This document shows positions 28,763 to 37,420 of a DNA stretch of 64,000 bases, piece by piece. This DNA comes from JARRKC01 sp037388505. Lineage in GTDB: Bacteria > Acidobacteriota > UBA6911 > RPQK01 > JAPXNP01. The position numbers were made by a program, and so were the translations under genes. Numbering within the stretch: the first letter of the stretch is position 1; the number at the start of each line of letters is the position of its first letter. Where the stretch lies: contig JARRKC010000004.1 in assembly GCA_037388505.1 (NCBI GenBank), positions 606,662 to 670,661 on the forward strand. The letters run 5' to 3'. Under the pieces are notes generated by a model. It made no database searches, was not told the DNA's origin, and saw nothing but the letters and a program-made list of their open reading frames with translations.

Positions 28763-28966
28763 GGACAACCGTCCCCGGTTGTCCCCTGCCCCGAACGAAC
28801 ATCGCCGACACCGTACGTGCGGGCGCCAGAGTTTCGATGCGCCGGCCAGCCTTCCCCGTGATCGCAACGCCTTGGCAGTTCGACAACCGGGGACGGATGT
28901 CCTACGATCCCCGCTTCGATGCGCCGCTCAGCTTTTCCCGTAGCCGCGACCTCGGCAGCGGGACAA
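28763..28966. repeat. Palindromic and direct repeats between convergent genes
   Basis: A 9-bp stem GGACAACCG/CGGTTGTCC with a 4 nt loop lies at 28763-28784. A 13-mer GTCCCCGGTTGTC (28771-28783) recurs inverted as GACAACCGGGGAC (28882-28894). A degenerate segment of about 50 bp beginning TTCGATGCGCCG is directly repeated (28833-28881 and 28915-28966). It fills the gap to the HEAT-repeat gene; no gene is seen. Confidence 0.7.
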
Positions 28967-28984
28967 TCGGGTCCCACCCTGAGT

Positions 28985-30349
28985 CTACGCGCTCGGGAAC
29001 CTCGCCCGCAGGCGGCGGATGGCCAGATTGGCCGCCGAGGCGATATCCGCATTCTCGCTGGAACTCAGGTCCTGCACGATCGGCAGAGCGTCGGCTCCGC
29101 CACGCAACCCGATGACATCGAGCAGGCGAATCGTGACCGGGTCTCTGGCCGTCTGAAGTTGACTGTACAACGTTTGGATCTTGTCGGGCGGTAGTTCGAG
29201 CAGATAGTAGTACACCTGGTCCTTTTCGACGTTGTCCACCATCTCGACGATGTGCTCGTCCCGCCCCAGGAGGAAGAGCGCATAGCCAAGCGCCAATTTC
29301 ACGCTCGGGTCTTCTTCGCGCAGGTATCGCATGGCCAGCAGTTTCACGTACTTTTTGTCGCCCATCCGACCGAGCCCCTCCGCGCCGTAGCGACGGTACT
29401 CGTCGCGGCTGTCGTTGAGCGCATCCTCAAAAATGTCCTGACTCGAGGGGTCTCCAATGTAGGCCAGCGCCTCCAGTACCTTCCTTTGCAGATCGTCCGA
29501 GCCCGAGACCGGAACGAACCCGAAGATCTTCTTGCGTTCTTCGACACCGACCCGATACAACTCGTTGAGGGTCGGGACCGCACTCTTGACCTTGAGCCGC
29601 CCCGCCGTCAGGATCGCCTCGTCGTGCACACCCTTGTTGGAATCCCGGATGAACGGCACGACCATCTCGGCGCTTTTTCGGTCGCCGATCTTGTAGACGG
29701 CCCGGATCAACTCGATCTTGACGTCACTCGAATCCTCACGATTGAGCGCATCCTCGATCGCCGGCAACGCAGCACGGGCGCGTAGAATGCCCAGTGCCAC
29801 GGCGGCATCCTCGCGCAAGCCTTTGTCCGAACTGAACAGCAGATCGATCAAGGCATTGACGGCATCCCCGCTGACTGGCACGTAGGGTTCGACGACGCGC
29901 GAGTCGTAGTCGGTGCTCAGCGGATTCAGGAAGCTGACGACCTTCTTGACGCCGGAAACGAAACCGGTGTCCTCGGTTGTGTAGGTGTCGACGATTCCCT
30001 GCACCGCCACCTTCTGAATCCGCTTGTCCGGGTCGCGAGCCAGCTTCACGTAGGCCGGCAGTGCCCGAGTGTCGCCGATGGCCAGCAGCGCATTCGCCAC
30101 GGCCAGCCGAACATCAGCGTCAGTGTCCTCGGCCGCCTCGACCAGCTGAGGGACCGCGGCCTGAACCTTGTTCTCTCCCAACAGGCGGGCGGCATCCTTC
30201 CGCTTTGAGGCATCGGGGTTCTTGAGATCGTAGATCAACCCGTCGACGCTTCGCGTTTCGGGTTTCCTCGCCTGAGCCAACGCCGGGAGACCCAGAAGCA
30301 GGCTCAATACAACGGTTATCGGGAGAAAGCTCCCCTTGTGCGTCCGCAT
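28985..30349 (-). CDS. Exported HEAT-repeat protein
   Basis: 454 aa from ATG 30349, with AAAGGA 8 nt upstream. A signal peptide (residues 1-27, ending GLPALAQA) is followed by alpha-helical HEAT/PBS-lyase-type repeats of about 31 residues almost to the end, for example DASKRKDAARLLGENKVQAAVPQLVEA and DVRLAVANALLAIGDTRALP (read in parts). Such proteins are scaffolds for protein-protein contacts; no enzyme motif is seen. It is exported, so presumably periplasmic or outer-membrane associated. In-frame ATG 30358 is an alternative. Confidence 0.85.
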   Translation of the reverse strand: MRTHKGSFLPITVVLSLLLGLPALAQARKPETRSVDGLIYDLKNPDASKRKDAARLLGENKVQAAVPQLVEAAEDTDADVRLAVANALLAIGDTRALPAYVKLARDPDKRIQKVAVQGIVDTYTTEDTGFVSGVKKVVSFLNPLSTDYDSRVVEPYVPVSGDAVNALIDLLFSSDKGLREDAAVALGILRARAALPAIEDALNREDSSDVKIELIRAVYKIGDRKSAEMVVPFIRDSNKGVHDEAILTAGRLKVKSAVPTLNELYRVGVEERKKIFGFVPVSGSDDLQRKVLEALAYIGDPSSQDIFEDALNDSRDEYRRYGAEGLGRMGDKKYVKLLAMRYLREEDPSVKLALGYALFLLGRDEHIVEMVDNVEKDQVYYYLLELPPDKIQTLYSQLQTARDPVTIRLLDVIGLRGGADALPIVQDLSSSENADIASAANLAIRRLRARFPSA

Positions 30350-30922
30350 GAATGGCATCCTTTCAATCGATCCTGATCCTGAAAAGTTAACAAAAATATC
30401 TGACCTGGTCACGGCCGGAGGGAACAGGGAGATCGGAGACCAACAATTGGAGGCGGGAAGTTCGAAGCTCGAAGCCGGGAAGAATTTGGTGGGGGTGACC
30501 TAACGGTCCGACTCAGTGGACTCCGTGGACGACGTGGACGCACCTAAGAACACTGGAAGCGCGAACCCGGGGGCGTGCCGGCCAAATAGTCCCAGCCCCG
30601 ATTTGGGTTGACGCTCGGCAGCAGCCTGCAACCTCGGCAACTCGATCTCGCGCAAGGCCGCAGGATTCCTTTGTTTTAGCGCCCTTGGCGTCCGTGGCGT
30701 CTCGGCGCGAAATCGGTTCGATCAATCTCGACGAACGAGCACCAGGGTCGAGGCAGGGTCCAAAGGATTTCGGCGACACGCCCCCGCAACTCGGAACCGA
30801 CTGCGACCTCCAGCTTCCGCCTTCCAGCTTCCAGCTTCTCTGCTTCGCAAACCGAAAATCGAGAATCTCCGGTTCCTCCGGTTGACCCGGGTGCGTTCGT
30901 CCCCCGACAATGGTGGACCGCC
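30350..30922. other. 573-bp intergenic region made of short repeats
   Basis: Divergent gap between the HEAT-repeat gene and the M14 peptidase. It holds GAAGTTCGAAGCTCGAAGCC-type units (30454-30482) with inverted counterparts CTTCCGCCTTCCAGCTTCC (30811-30835), three GTGGACnnC units (30516-30540) and a GCGCCCTTGGCGTCCGTGGC stretch (30679-30709) resembling the 9180-9230 hairpin. Short open frames here are incidental. Both promoters must lie in this gap, but I could not place them. Confidence 0.65.
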
Positions 30923-33484
30923 ATGTCGATCCAGAAGCTGATTCTCGCCGCTCTCCTGTCTCTCGCTTGCGTGCCTCCGTCTTTTGCCGGTCAGATTCCG
31001 CTCTCGCTGAAGACCGACGTCCCGGGAGTCGAGTACTCCGAGGCCATCCCGATGCCTGAATCCATCCTCGGACATCGAATCGGTCACAGCCATACGCGCC
31101 CCGACCAGATCGTCCGCTATTTCGAGGCCGTCGCAGCAGCCAGCGACCGGGTCATCGTCGAGCGGCACGGCTCAACCTACGAGGAACGACCGCTTTTGCA
31201 CGCCATCGTCACTTCTTCGGAGAATCAGCTGCGTCTCGAGCAGCTTCGTGAAGCGAATCTGCGACTGGCGGAGGATTCCGGCGCCGTCTCGGACTCGAGC
31301 CTCGACGACATGCCGGTCGTCGTATGGATGGGCTACAGCGTTCACGGCAACGAAGCCAGTGGCTCCGAGGCCGCTCTCCTGCTTCTCTATCATCTCGCGG
31401 CCGGAAGCGGCGATCCCGTCGATCGGGTCCTCCAGAATTGCATCGTCATCATCGATCCGATGCTCAATCCGGACGGCCGCGCACGCTTCGTCGACTGGGT
31501 CAATGGCAACCGCGGCCGCGTCGCGACGTCGGACCCCAATGATCGGGAACATCGGGAGCCCTGGCCCGGGGGCCGCACCAATCACTACTGGTTCGACCTC
31601 AACCGGGACTGGCTACCCGTCCAACTGAAAGAGAGTCAGGGCCGCCTGCAGCTCTTCTACCATTGGCGCCCCCAACTCGTGACCGATTTTCACGAGATGG
31701 GCGGCAATTCAACCTTCTTTTTCATGCCGGGGGTGGCCTCTCGGACCAACCCGCTCACTCCTCAGAGCAACTTCGATCTGACCCGACGAATCGCCGCTTT
31801 CCACGCGCGCTACCTCGACCGCCTGGGTTCGCTCTACTACTCGGAAGAGGGTTACGACGATTACTACTACGGAAAGGGCTCAACCTACCCGGATATCAAC
31901 GGCGCCATCGGTATTCTGTTCGAGCAAGCGTCTTCACGCGCCCTGAAACGCGAAGTCGCCGACGGTGTACTCGACTACGCCTTCACGATTCGCAATCAGT
32001 TCACAGCCTCACTGTCGAGTCTCGATGCGGCCGTGACGTTGCGCCACGACCTTCTGGCACAGCAGCGGGACTTCTATCGCGACGCCCTCGGCCAGGCGCG
32101 TCTGAGCCCAATCAAGGGATGGCTCTTCGACGCACGTGACTGTGGCGGACGCATCCATCCACTCATCGAGACGCTGCTGAGGCACCAAATTCGGATTTAC
32201 CCGCTTGCCCGAGACCTCCAAGTCGGCGACCGCACCTTCCCGGCGGGCCATGCCTACATCGCACCCGTCCTCCAGCCCCAGACGCGGCTTCTACAGGCTT
32301 TGATGGAGCGTGTCACCGATCCCGAGGAGACCGTCTTCTACGACGTATCGACTTGGACATTCCCTCTGGCCTTCAACGTCGATACGGTGGAACTCCGAAC
32401 CGATCCGCAGCCGTATCTCGGACCGCGAATCGGGGGCCCCACGCGCTCCGAAGGCCGGGTGGAGGGGACCGGCGAGCCTTATGCCTATCTGATGGACTGG
32501 AACAACCACCGCGCTCCGGCCGCGCTATTTGCACTCCAGGAAGCGGGAGTCCGGACGCGCCTGCTGACCCGATCGATCGCCTACGGCCAAGGCGCCGACT
32601 TGGTGCGATTCGATCGCCCCATGATCGTCGTTCCGGTTCACCAGCAGCCGCTGGAAGCCGCCCGAATCGAAGCTTTGGTTTCGGACGAGGCGGCCAAAGA
32701 GGGTGTCTCCTTTCACGGCGTCGATTCGGGCTGGACCGATGAAGGACCCGATCTCGGCGGTCCTTCGAGTGTCCCCCTCGAGAAGCCCTCGATCGCACTG
32801 CTGTGTGGTCCGGGGACGCGCAGCAGTGAAGTCGGGGAGAGCTGGTTCGTCCTCAACGAGCGTCAAGGGATTCCCGTGAGCCTGCTCGAAGCGAAGGATA
32901 TTTCAGGCATCGACCTGAGCCGCTACAACACACTGATCGTTTCGGGCGGCAACTATCGGTCCGTCACGGACGGAGGGATCGCGGATCTGAAGAAATGGCT
33001 CCAGGGCGGCGGCCTGATCATTGCGTCGGACTCCGGGGCCCGCTGGTTGATCGAGAGAGAGTTGGTCGATGAGCGACTGCGTGAGCGCACGGTGACGACA
33101 GAGGACATCCCCTACGAAGACGTCGCCGACGCCCGTCGGTCCCGGAGCATCCCGGGGTCGATCTTCGAGGCGATCCTGGACGTGACCCACCCGCTGGCCT
33201 ACGGCATGAACGAGCGCCTTCCTGTGTTTCGTGATCACGAGATCCTCTTCGAGCCTTCCCACGAGGCCGGTGCCAACGTCGCGCTCTACTCGGACACCCC
33301 TCTTTTGAGCGGCTATGTCCCCGAGGGGATGCTCTCCGAGCTGAAAGGCTCCGCGGCCATCATCGCTCGCCGGGTCGGCCGAGGCCACGTGGTCTTGTTC
33401 GCCGACGACCCGAACTTCCGGGCCTTCTGGTACGGGACCTCGGCGGTCTTCTACAACGCGGTCTTCTTTGGGAGAAGCTTCTGA
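30923..33484 (+). CDS. Secreted M14-family zinc carboxypeptidase
   Basis: 853 aa with a signal peptide (1-22, ending PPSFAG). The M14 catalytic domain holds zinc ligands His141 and Glu144 (SVHGNEASG), the FDLNRDW substrate-binding stretch (near residue 230), third ligand His257 (VTDFHEMGG) and a likely catalytic Glu334 (ILFEQAS). The large C-terminal half (about 380-853) contains a glutamine-amidotransferase-like segment (NTLIVSGGNYRSVTDGGIADLKKWLQGGG, near 675). This two-part build is typical of big exported peptidases in Acidobacteriota and related groups. It would act on periplasmic or extracellular peptides. Confidence 0.9.
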   Translation: MSIQKLILAALLSLACVPPSFAGQIPLSLKTDVPGVEYSEAIPMPESILGHRIGHSHTRPDQIVRYFEAVAAASDRVIVERHGSTYEERPLLHAIVTSSENQLRLEQLREANLRLAEDSGAVSDSSLDDMPVVVWMGYSVHGNEASGSEAALLLLYHLAAGSGDPVDRVLQNCIVIIDPMLNPDGRARFVDWVNGNRGRVATSDPNDREHREPWPGGRTNHYWFDLNRDWLPVQLKESQGRLQLFYHWRPQLVTDFHEMGGNSTFFFMPGVASRTNPLTPQSNFDLTRRIAAFHARYLDRLGSLYYSEEGYDDYYYGKGSTYPDINGAIGILFEQASSRALKREVADGVLDYAFTIRNQFTASLSSLDAAVTLRHDLLAQQRDFYRDALGQARLSPIKGWLFDARDCGGRIHPLIETLLRHQIRIYPLARDLQVGDRTFPAGHAYIAPVLQPQTRLLQALMERVTDPEETVFYDVSTWTFPLAFNVDTVELRTDPQPYLGPRIGGPTRSEGRVEGTGEPYAYLMDWNNHRAPAALFALQEAGVRTRLLTRSIAYGQGADLVRFDRPMIVVPVHQQPLEAARIEALVSDEAAKEGVSFHGVDSGWTDEGPDLGGPSSVPLEKPSIALLCGPGTRSSEVGESWFVLNERQGIPVSLLEAKDISGIDLSRYNTLIVSGGNYRSVTDGGIADLKKWLQGGGLIIASDSGARWLIERELVDERLRERTVTTEDIPYEDVADARRSRSIPGSIFEAILDVTHPLAYGMNERLPVFRDHEILFEPSHEAGANVALYSDTPLLSGYVPEGMLSELKGSAAIIARRVGRGHVVLFADDPNFRAFWYGTSAVFYNAVFFGRSF

Positions 33485-33508
33485 GATTTGATAAGCTCTT
33501 CTCCAACC

Positions 33509-34201
33509 GTGACGGGCAATCAAACTCTCGCTCTTGACTGGGATTCCATCCGAACGGTCCTCCTGGACATGGATGGAACGCTGCTCGATTTGCATTTCGA
33601 CGACTTCTTCTGGACCGAATATGTTCCAAGCCGTTATGCCCGACGCCACTCGATGACGGTGGAGGCGGCCAGAGAGGAACTGTTCTCCCGTTACCGCCGC
33701 CTGGAAGGAACCTTGGACTGGTACTGCGTCGATTTCTGGAGCCGCGAACTCCAGATGGACATTCCCGTCCTGAAGCGCGAGGTCGAACATCTCATTGCCG
33801 TGCAGCCCTATGTTATCGATTTCCTCGATGCCGCCCGGACGCCCAGACGGAGAGTGGTGCTGGTCACCAACGCCCACGGCAAAAGCGTTGATATCAAGAT
33901 GAAGAAAACCAAGCTGGGGAGGCGGTTGGACGCGCTGATCTGCGCGCACGATCTCGGACTGCCCAAAGAAGATGTTCCTTTCTGGGATCTCCTGCAGGAA
34001 GTCGAGCCGTTCGAGCCCGGCGCCACTCTGCTCGTCGATGACAGTCTGCCAGTCCTGCGATCCGCACGGACCTACGGAATCCGCAATCTGGTTTCGATCC
34101 GGCAGCCGAACAGTCACGGCCCGATTCGAGAAATCACGGAGTTCCCGGCGATCCAGGATTTCCGGGAAATCAGACCGGGCAGCAACGGTTCGTGCCGGTA
34201 G
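33509..34201 (+). CDS. yrfG: HAD-family GMP/IMP nucleotidase (YrfG-like)
   Basis: Haloacid-dehalogenase hydrolase that dephosphorylates purine nucleoside monophosphates in E. coli. It reads 230 aa from GTG 33509 (TTG 33488 is possible). It follows YrfG closely: TVLLDMDGTLLDL with the nucleophile Asp, FDDFFWTEYVP, TLDWYCVDFWS, VTNAHGKSVDIKM, DLGLPKEDVPFW with the Lys, and LLVDDSLPVL with the acidic pair. The gene starts about 25 bp after the M14 peptidase stop, so the two may be co-transcribed. It is convergent with the EcsC gene, only 8 bp apart. Confidence 0.87.
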   Translation: MTGNQTLALDWDSIRTVLLDMDGTLLDLHFDDFFWTEYVPSRYARRHSMTVEAAREELFSRYRRLEGTLDWYCVDFWSRELQMDIPVLKREVEHLIAVQPYVIDFLDAARTPRRRVVLVTNAHGKSVDIKMKKTKLGRRLDALICAHDLGLPKEDVPFWDLLQEVEPFEPGATLLVDDSLPVLRSARTYGIRNLVSIRQPNSHGPIREITEFPAIQDFREIRPGSNGSCR

Positions 34202-34209
34202 AACAACAA

Positions 34210-35073
34210 TCAAATGCTGAGACGGGTGTAGAGCGCCTTCACGACCTGCTGTCCGTAGATCCGCTCGAGGCGGCGAACCGTGAAGTGACCCTGCGCCATG
34301 GCCTGAAAGTGGGAGATGAAGATCGTGTTGATCAACGCCCCGCCTGCGGCTCCGATAACCGGAACCGCCATGGCTGCGACCTTTTCGGAGACGGCCACGC
34401 CGAAGCGGCTGCCGATGGCCGCGATGAGCCGCACCAGCACCGGAGCACCTTTCTCCTCGACTCCGCGTTGAGCAATGTAGCGGGCGGCGTCGCTCACGGT
34501 CCCGGCCAGCGCTGAGCGAACCGCGAAATATCCCGCCTCAGTTGCGTCGTCCGAAGGTGTCCGGCCACCCAGTGCGAAGACCTCGAGGCACGCCAGCTGC
34601 GTTTCGACCGCATTGACATCCTCTCCCTGATTGCGTGCCGTGTCCACAATCGCCCGCAGCATGATCGTCGTAGATACCGGCAACTCCACGACCAGACCAG
34701 CCAGGCCAAAAGCCCCGCCGCCGGCACCCGTAGCCGCGACCGCCAGCTTGTGAAAACGATCCCTTCCGATCCGTGATCGGCGTCCGAGAGACCGGACCGC
34801 CACCGAGAGCGCACGCTCCAGAGACACGCGCACGGCACTGTGCACGGTCCGCGCCCATTTCTCTGGAAGCAGCTGAAAACCGCGCTCGATCGGGGCTCCG
34901 ACGACGTCGGTCAAGCGGGCCGCCAAACCGGGACGTTCCAGTAGGCGCTTGGCCGCCCGCAGCTCTTCACGGTGTTCGGGAGAAACCGTCAACTCGGGTT
35001 GAGCGTTTGCTCCCGCGTTGGATATGGGTTGATCGATCAATACCGAAGGCTCCTCAGGGGCTCCGGCCCGCAC
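34210..35073 (-). CDS. EcsC family protein
   Basis: 287 aa from GTG 35073. It matches the EcsC family (named after the third gene of the Bacillus ecs operon; biochemical role not established). A glycine-rich hydrophobic stretch (ATGAGGGAFGLAGLVVELPVS, about 118-138) is followed by LRAIVDTARNQGEDV and a second glycine-rich segment (VPVIGAAGGALINTIF). The first 40 residues are likely disordered. It lies 23 bp downstream of the metallo-beta-lactamase-fold gene on the same strand and may share its transcript. Confidence 0.82.
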   Translation of the reverse strand: MRAGAPEEPSVLIDQPISNAGANAQPELTVSPEHREELRAAKRLLERPGLAARLTDVVGAPIERGFQLLPEKWARTVHSAVRVSLERALSVAVRSLGRRSRIGRDRFHKLAVAATGAGGGAFGLAGLVVELPVSTTIMLRAIVDTARNQGEDVNAVETQLACLEVFALGGRTPSDDATEAGYFAVRSALAGTVSDAARYIAQRGVEEKGAPVLVRLIAAIGSRFGVAVSEKVAAMAVPVIGAAGGALINTIFISHFQAMAQGHFTVRRLERIYGQQVVKALYTRLSI

Positions 35074-35096
35074 CCGTTGCCGGCAGGCAAGCCGGT

Positions 35097-36047
35097 CTAG
35101 TAGTCTTCCGCCTCTCTCTCTCCAGATCGCGACCTGTTGCGTCCTCCCCCTATGCGATCGAAATGCTCCTCCTCGTCCTCTTCAGCCTCTTCAGCAGAGA
35201 GGTCTTCGAGTTCCCGGTCGCTCCACGGCTCGCCGCACCTCAATAGATGGAACGGCTGCCCCAGTCGTTCGCAGGCTTCGGCGAACTCCTCAACCACCGA
35301 GGTATCGGCATCGAACATCTCATAGTGGCATGGGATGGCCAGCCTGGCATCGATTGTCCTGGCCAGCTGTGCGGCTTCGGAAGCTGTCAGCGTATCGGCG
35401 AGCCCTGTCTCGGTGCTGCGACCCCCGATCGGCAGCAGCGCAACGTCGATTGCGAAGGCCTGCAAGCGTTCCTCCAAACCTTCGAACGGCACCACGTCTC
35501 CGCTGTGATAGATCATCCAGGGTCCCAGCTCAATGACGTATCCGAGCCTTCGGCAGCGACCATCCTGGTCTCTCTCCTCTTGGGGGGAACCGGCGACACC
35601 CAGAATGGTCACTTCCTCGAGGTTTTCGCTCAAGTTGTCATCCAGCCCGGTGACGAAGTCAGGATTGGGTTCGAGTCGTTCCGCCACCTCCGCTCGGACC
35701 GCTTCCGGAACGAAGAGCTCCATCTCCGGGTTGATTTCGAGAAGGGTCCGGAGGGTCTGGACATCGAGATGATCCGGCTGAAGGTCGCTGACGGTGACGA
35801 TCTTGATGAAATCGAGATCTTTCGGGTCCACCGCCTGCTCCGTCACGCGAGTCAGAAGCCGATCGGATTTTGCAGCCTGACCCCCGAGCGAGTCGGAAAG
35901 ATAGGGGTCGCAGAGCAGGTGAGTACCTTCATACTGCAGCAGAAAGCCACTCTGTCCCAGCCACCACAGGCTCAAGTGCTCCTTGGACCTGGCGAAAGCT
36001 CGAATGTTCTTCAGCAAGGCCTCACCTTTCAGAACTGGCTTGATCAT
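35097..36047 (-). CDS. UlaG-like metallo-beta-lactamase-fold protein with altered metal motif
   Basis: 316 aa from ATG 36047. The opening WWLGQSGFLLQYEGTHLLCDPYLSDSLG is characteristic of the UlaG-type (ascorbate-6-phosphate lactonase-like) subgroup. Later metal residues survive in MIYHSGDVVPF and IPCHYEMFD. The usual HxHxDH motif, however, reads SDLQPDH: only the final Asp-His remain and both leading histidines are missing, so metal binding at one site is probably altered. The C-terminus has an acidic run (SAEEAEEDEEEHFD) and a basic-acidic tail outside the fold. Function is uncertain. Confidence 0.82.
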   Translation of the reverse strand: MIKPVLKGEALLKNIRAFARSKEHLSLWWLGQSGFLLQYEGTHLLCDPYLSDSLGGQAAKSDRLLTRVTEQAVDPKDLDFIKIVTVSDLQPDHLDVQTLRTLLEINPEMELFVPEAVRAEVAERLEPNPDFVTGLDDNLSENLEEVTILGVAGSPQEERDQDGRCRRLGYVIELGPWMIYHSGDVVPFEGLEERLQAFAIDVALLPIGGRSTETGLADTLTASEAAQLARTIDARLAIPCHYEMFDADTSVVEEFAEACERLGQPFHLLRCGEPWSDRELEDLSAEEAEEDEEEHFDRIGGGRNRSRSGEREAEDY

Positions 36048-36164
36048 ATGAGCTAAGAATACAAGTTGGACCCCGACAGCGGCAAACCCGAACCCGCATT
36101 CCCATGCGAATTGCAGCCGCCGCTCAGGATGCGGTTCCCAGGACTCCAATGCTAAGCTGACTTC

Positions 36165-37172
36165 ATGAATCCAACGACGCTGCTAAACCAGGATTACCTG
36201 GACGACCTAGCCGGGGGGTACAGAGCCGCCCAGGTTCTCTTCACCGCGTGCAGAATCAGGGTCTTCGAGCAGATCGGCGAGACGGGTCTGGAGCTCGATG
36301 CAATCATCGAGCGACTGGGAAGCCATCCCAGAGGTACACGAATCCTGCTCGACGCTCTGGTCGGTCTGGGGCTCCTCGAAGCGCGGAACGGTCGCTACTA
36401 CAACTCGGCACTGTCGCTCGATGCCCTGACGCCTTCTTCGCCCCATTCTCGATTTGCTCATATCCTCCACAGCGCCCGCCTCTACGAGCGCTGGGCCGGA
36501 CTCTATGACGCCGTGATGACGGACCGTCCGACTCCCGAAGAGCGCATCGATCCCCGGATCGAGAGTGGCAAGGTGGCGTTCGCCAAGGCCATGGAGGACT
36601 CAGCCCGCCGGACGGCTTCGCTGACTGCCGCCTGCATCGATTTGCATTCCGTGTCATCGCTGCTCGACATCGGGGGAGGAGCAGGACTGTACTCGATCGC
36701 TTTTTCGGAGCGGCAGCCGGATCTTCACGCCTGGATCCTGGATGATGCCGAGACCTTGCGTGTGGCGGAACGGAATATCGCCGCGGCGGGGCTGTCGGAT
36801 CGTGTCGCCTTGCTTCCGGGCGACGCCCACTCCCGCGATCTCGAAGGCCCCTATGACCTCATCTTCATTTCCAACGTCCTCCATATCTACTCGGCGGAAC
36901 GAAACAGCAAACTGGTGCGCCGCTGTGCAGCTGCGCTCAATCCGGAGGGCCGGCTGGCGCTGAAGGACTTCTTCCTCGAGGACGCTGCGGGAGGCGGTAA
37001 AACCGGGGAGCTCTGGAATCTTCTCTTTGCCGCGAACATGCTGGTGGGAACCGAAGAGGGCGACTGCTATACCGAAAGTGAGGTCCGCGCCTGGTGTAGG
37101 GAGTCAGGGCTCGGTTTCAGTCAGAGGATTCCCCTGACCGTGAAGACCTCGATCCTGGTCTTCCGTCGCTGA
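36165..37172 (+). CDS. SAM-dependent O-methyltransferase (acetylserotonin-O-methyltransferase-like)
   Basis: 335 aa. An N-terminal winged-helix dimerisation domain (1-100: AAQVLFTACRIRVFEQIGE, GTRILLDALVGLGLLEARNGRY) precedes the Rossmann methyltransferase domain with motif I LLDIGGGAGLYSIAF (about 166-180) and DLIFISNVLHIY. This architecture belongs to the O-methyltransferase_2 group that acts on small hydroxylated metabolites, often in secondary metabolism. The substrate is unknown. It is divergent from the metallo-beta-lactamase-fold gene with about 117 bp between. Confidence 0.87.
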   Translation: MNPTTLLNQDYLDDLAGGYRAAQVLFTACRIRVFEQIGETGLELDAIIERLGSHPRGTRILLDALVGLGLLEARNGRYYNSALSLDALTPSSPHSRFAHILHSARLYERWAGLYDAVMTDRPTPEERIDPRIESGKVAFAKAMEDSARRTASLTAACIDLHSVSSLLDIGGGAGLYSIAFSERQPDLHAWILDDAETLRVAERNIAAAGLSDRVALLPGDAHSRDLEGPYDLIFISNVLHIYSAERNSKLVRRCAAALNPEGRLALKDFFLEDAAGGGKTGELWNLLFAANMLVGTEEGDCYTESEVRAWCRESGLGFSQRIPLTVKTSILVFRR

Positions 37173-37195
37173 GTTTTCACCACAACGTTGCACCT

Positions 37196-37412
37196 GTTGG
37201 GGTGCCCTCCGGCGTTGTGCCCGTTGTGGTGGGTTCCGGGCTGGGCGATCAGCGAGCATTCACCACCACGGCACGACGAGTGCCACGTTGTGTCCGTTGT
37301 GGTGCCCTCCGGCGTTGTGCCCGTTGTGGTGACTTCCGGCATCGTGCCCGTTGTGGTGACTTCCGGGCTGGGCGACCAGGGAGGATTCACCACCACGGCA
37401 CGGCGAGCACGA
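37196..37412. repeat. GTTGTGnCCGTTGTGGTG repeat array
   Basis: Between a convergent methyltransferase gene and bshA. Four copies of the 18-mer [GTTGTG or ATCGTG][C/T]CCGTTGTGGTG lie at about 37214, 37287, 37314 and 37341, and the inverted form CACCACCACGG occurs twice. A larger unit (CCGGGCTGGGCGA through CACCACCACGGCACG) is duplicated with a period of about 128 bp (37237 and 37365). The array ends about 10 bp from the bshA stop. No gene is supported. Confidence 0.8.
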
Positions 37413-37420
37413 CGCTGTGA

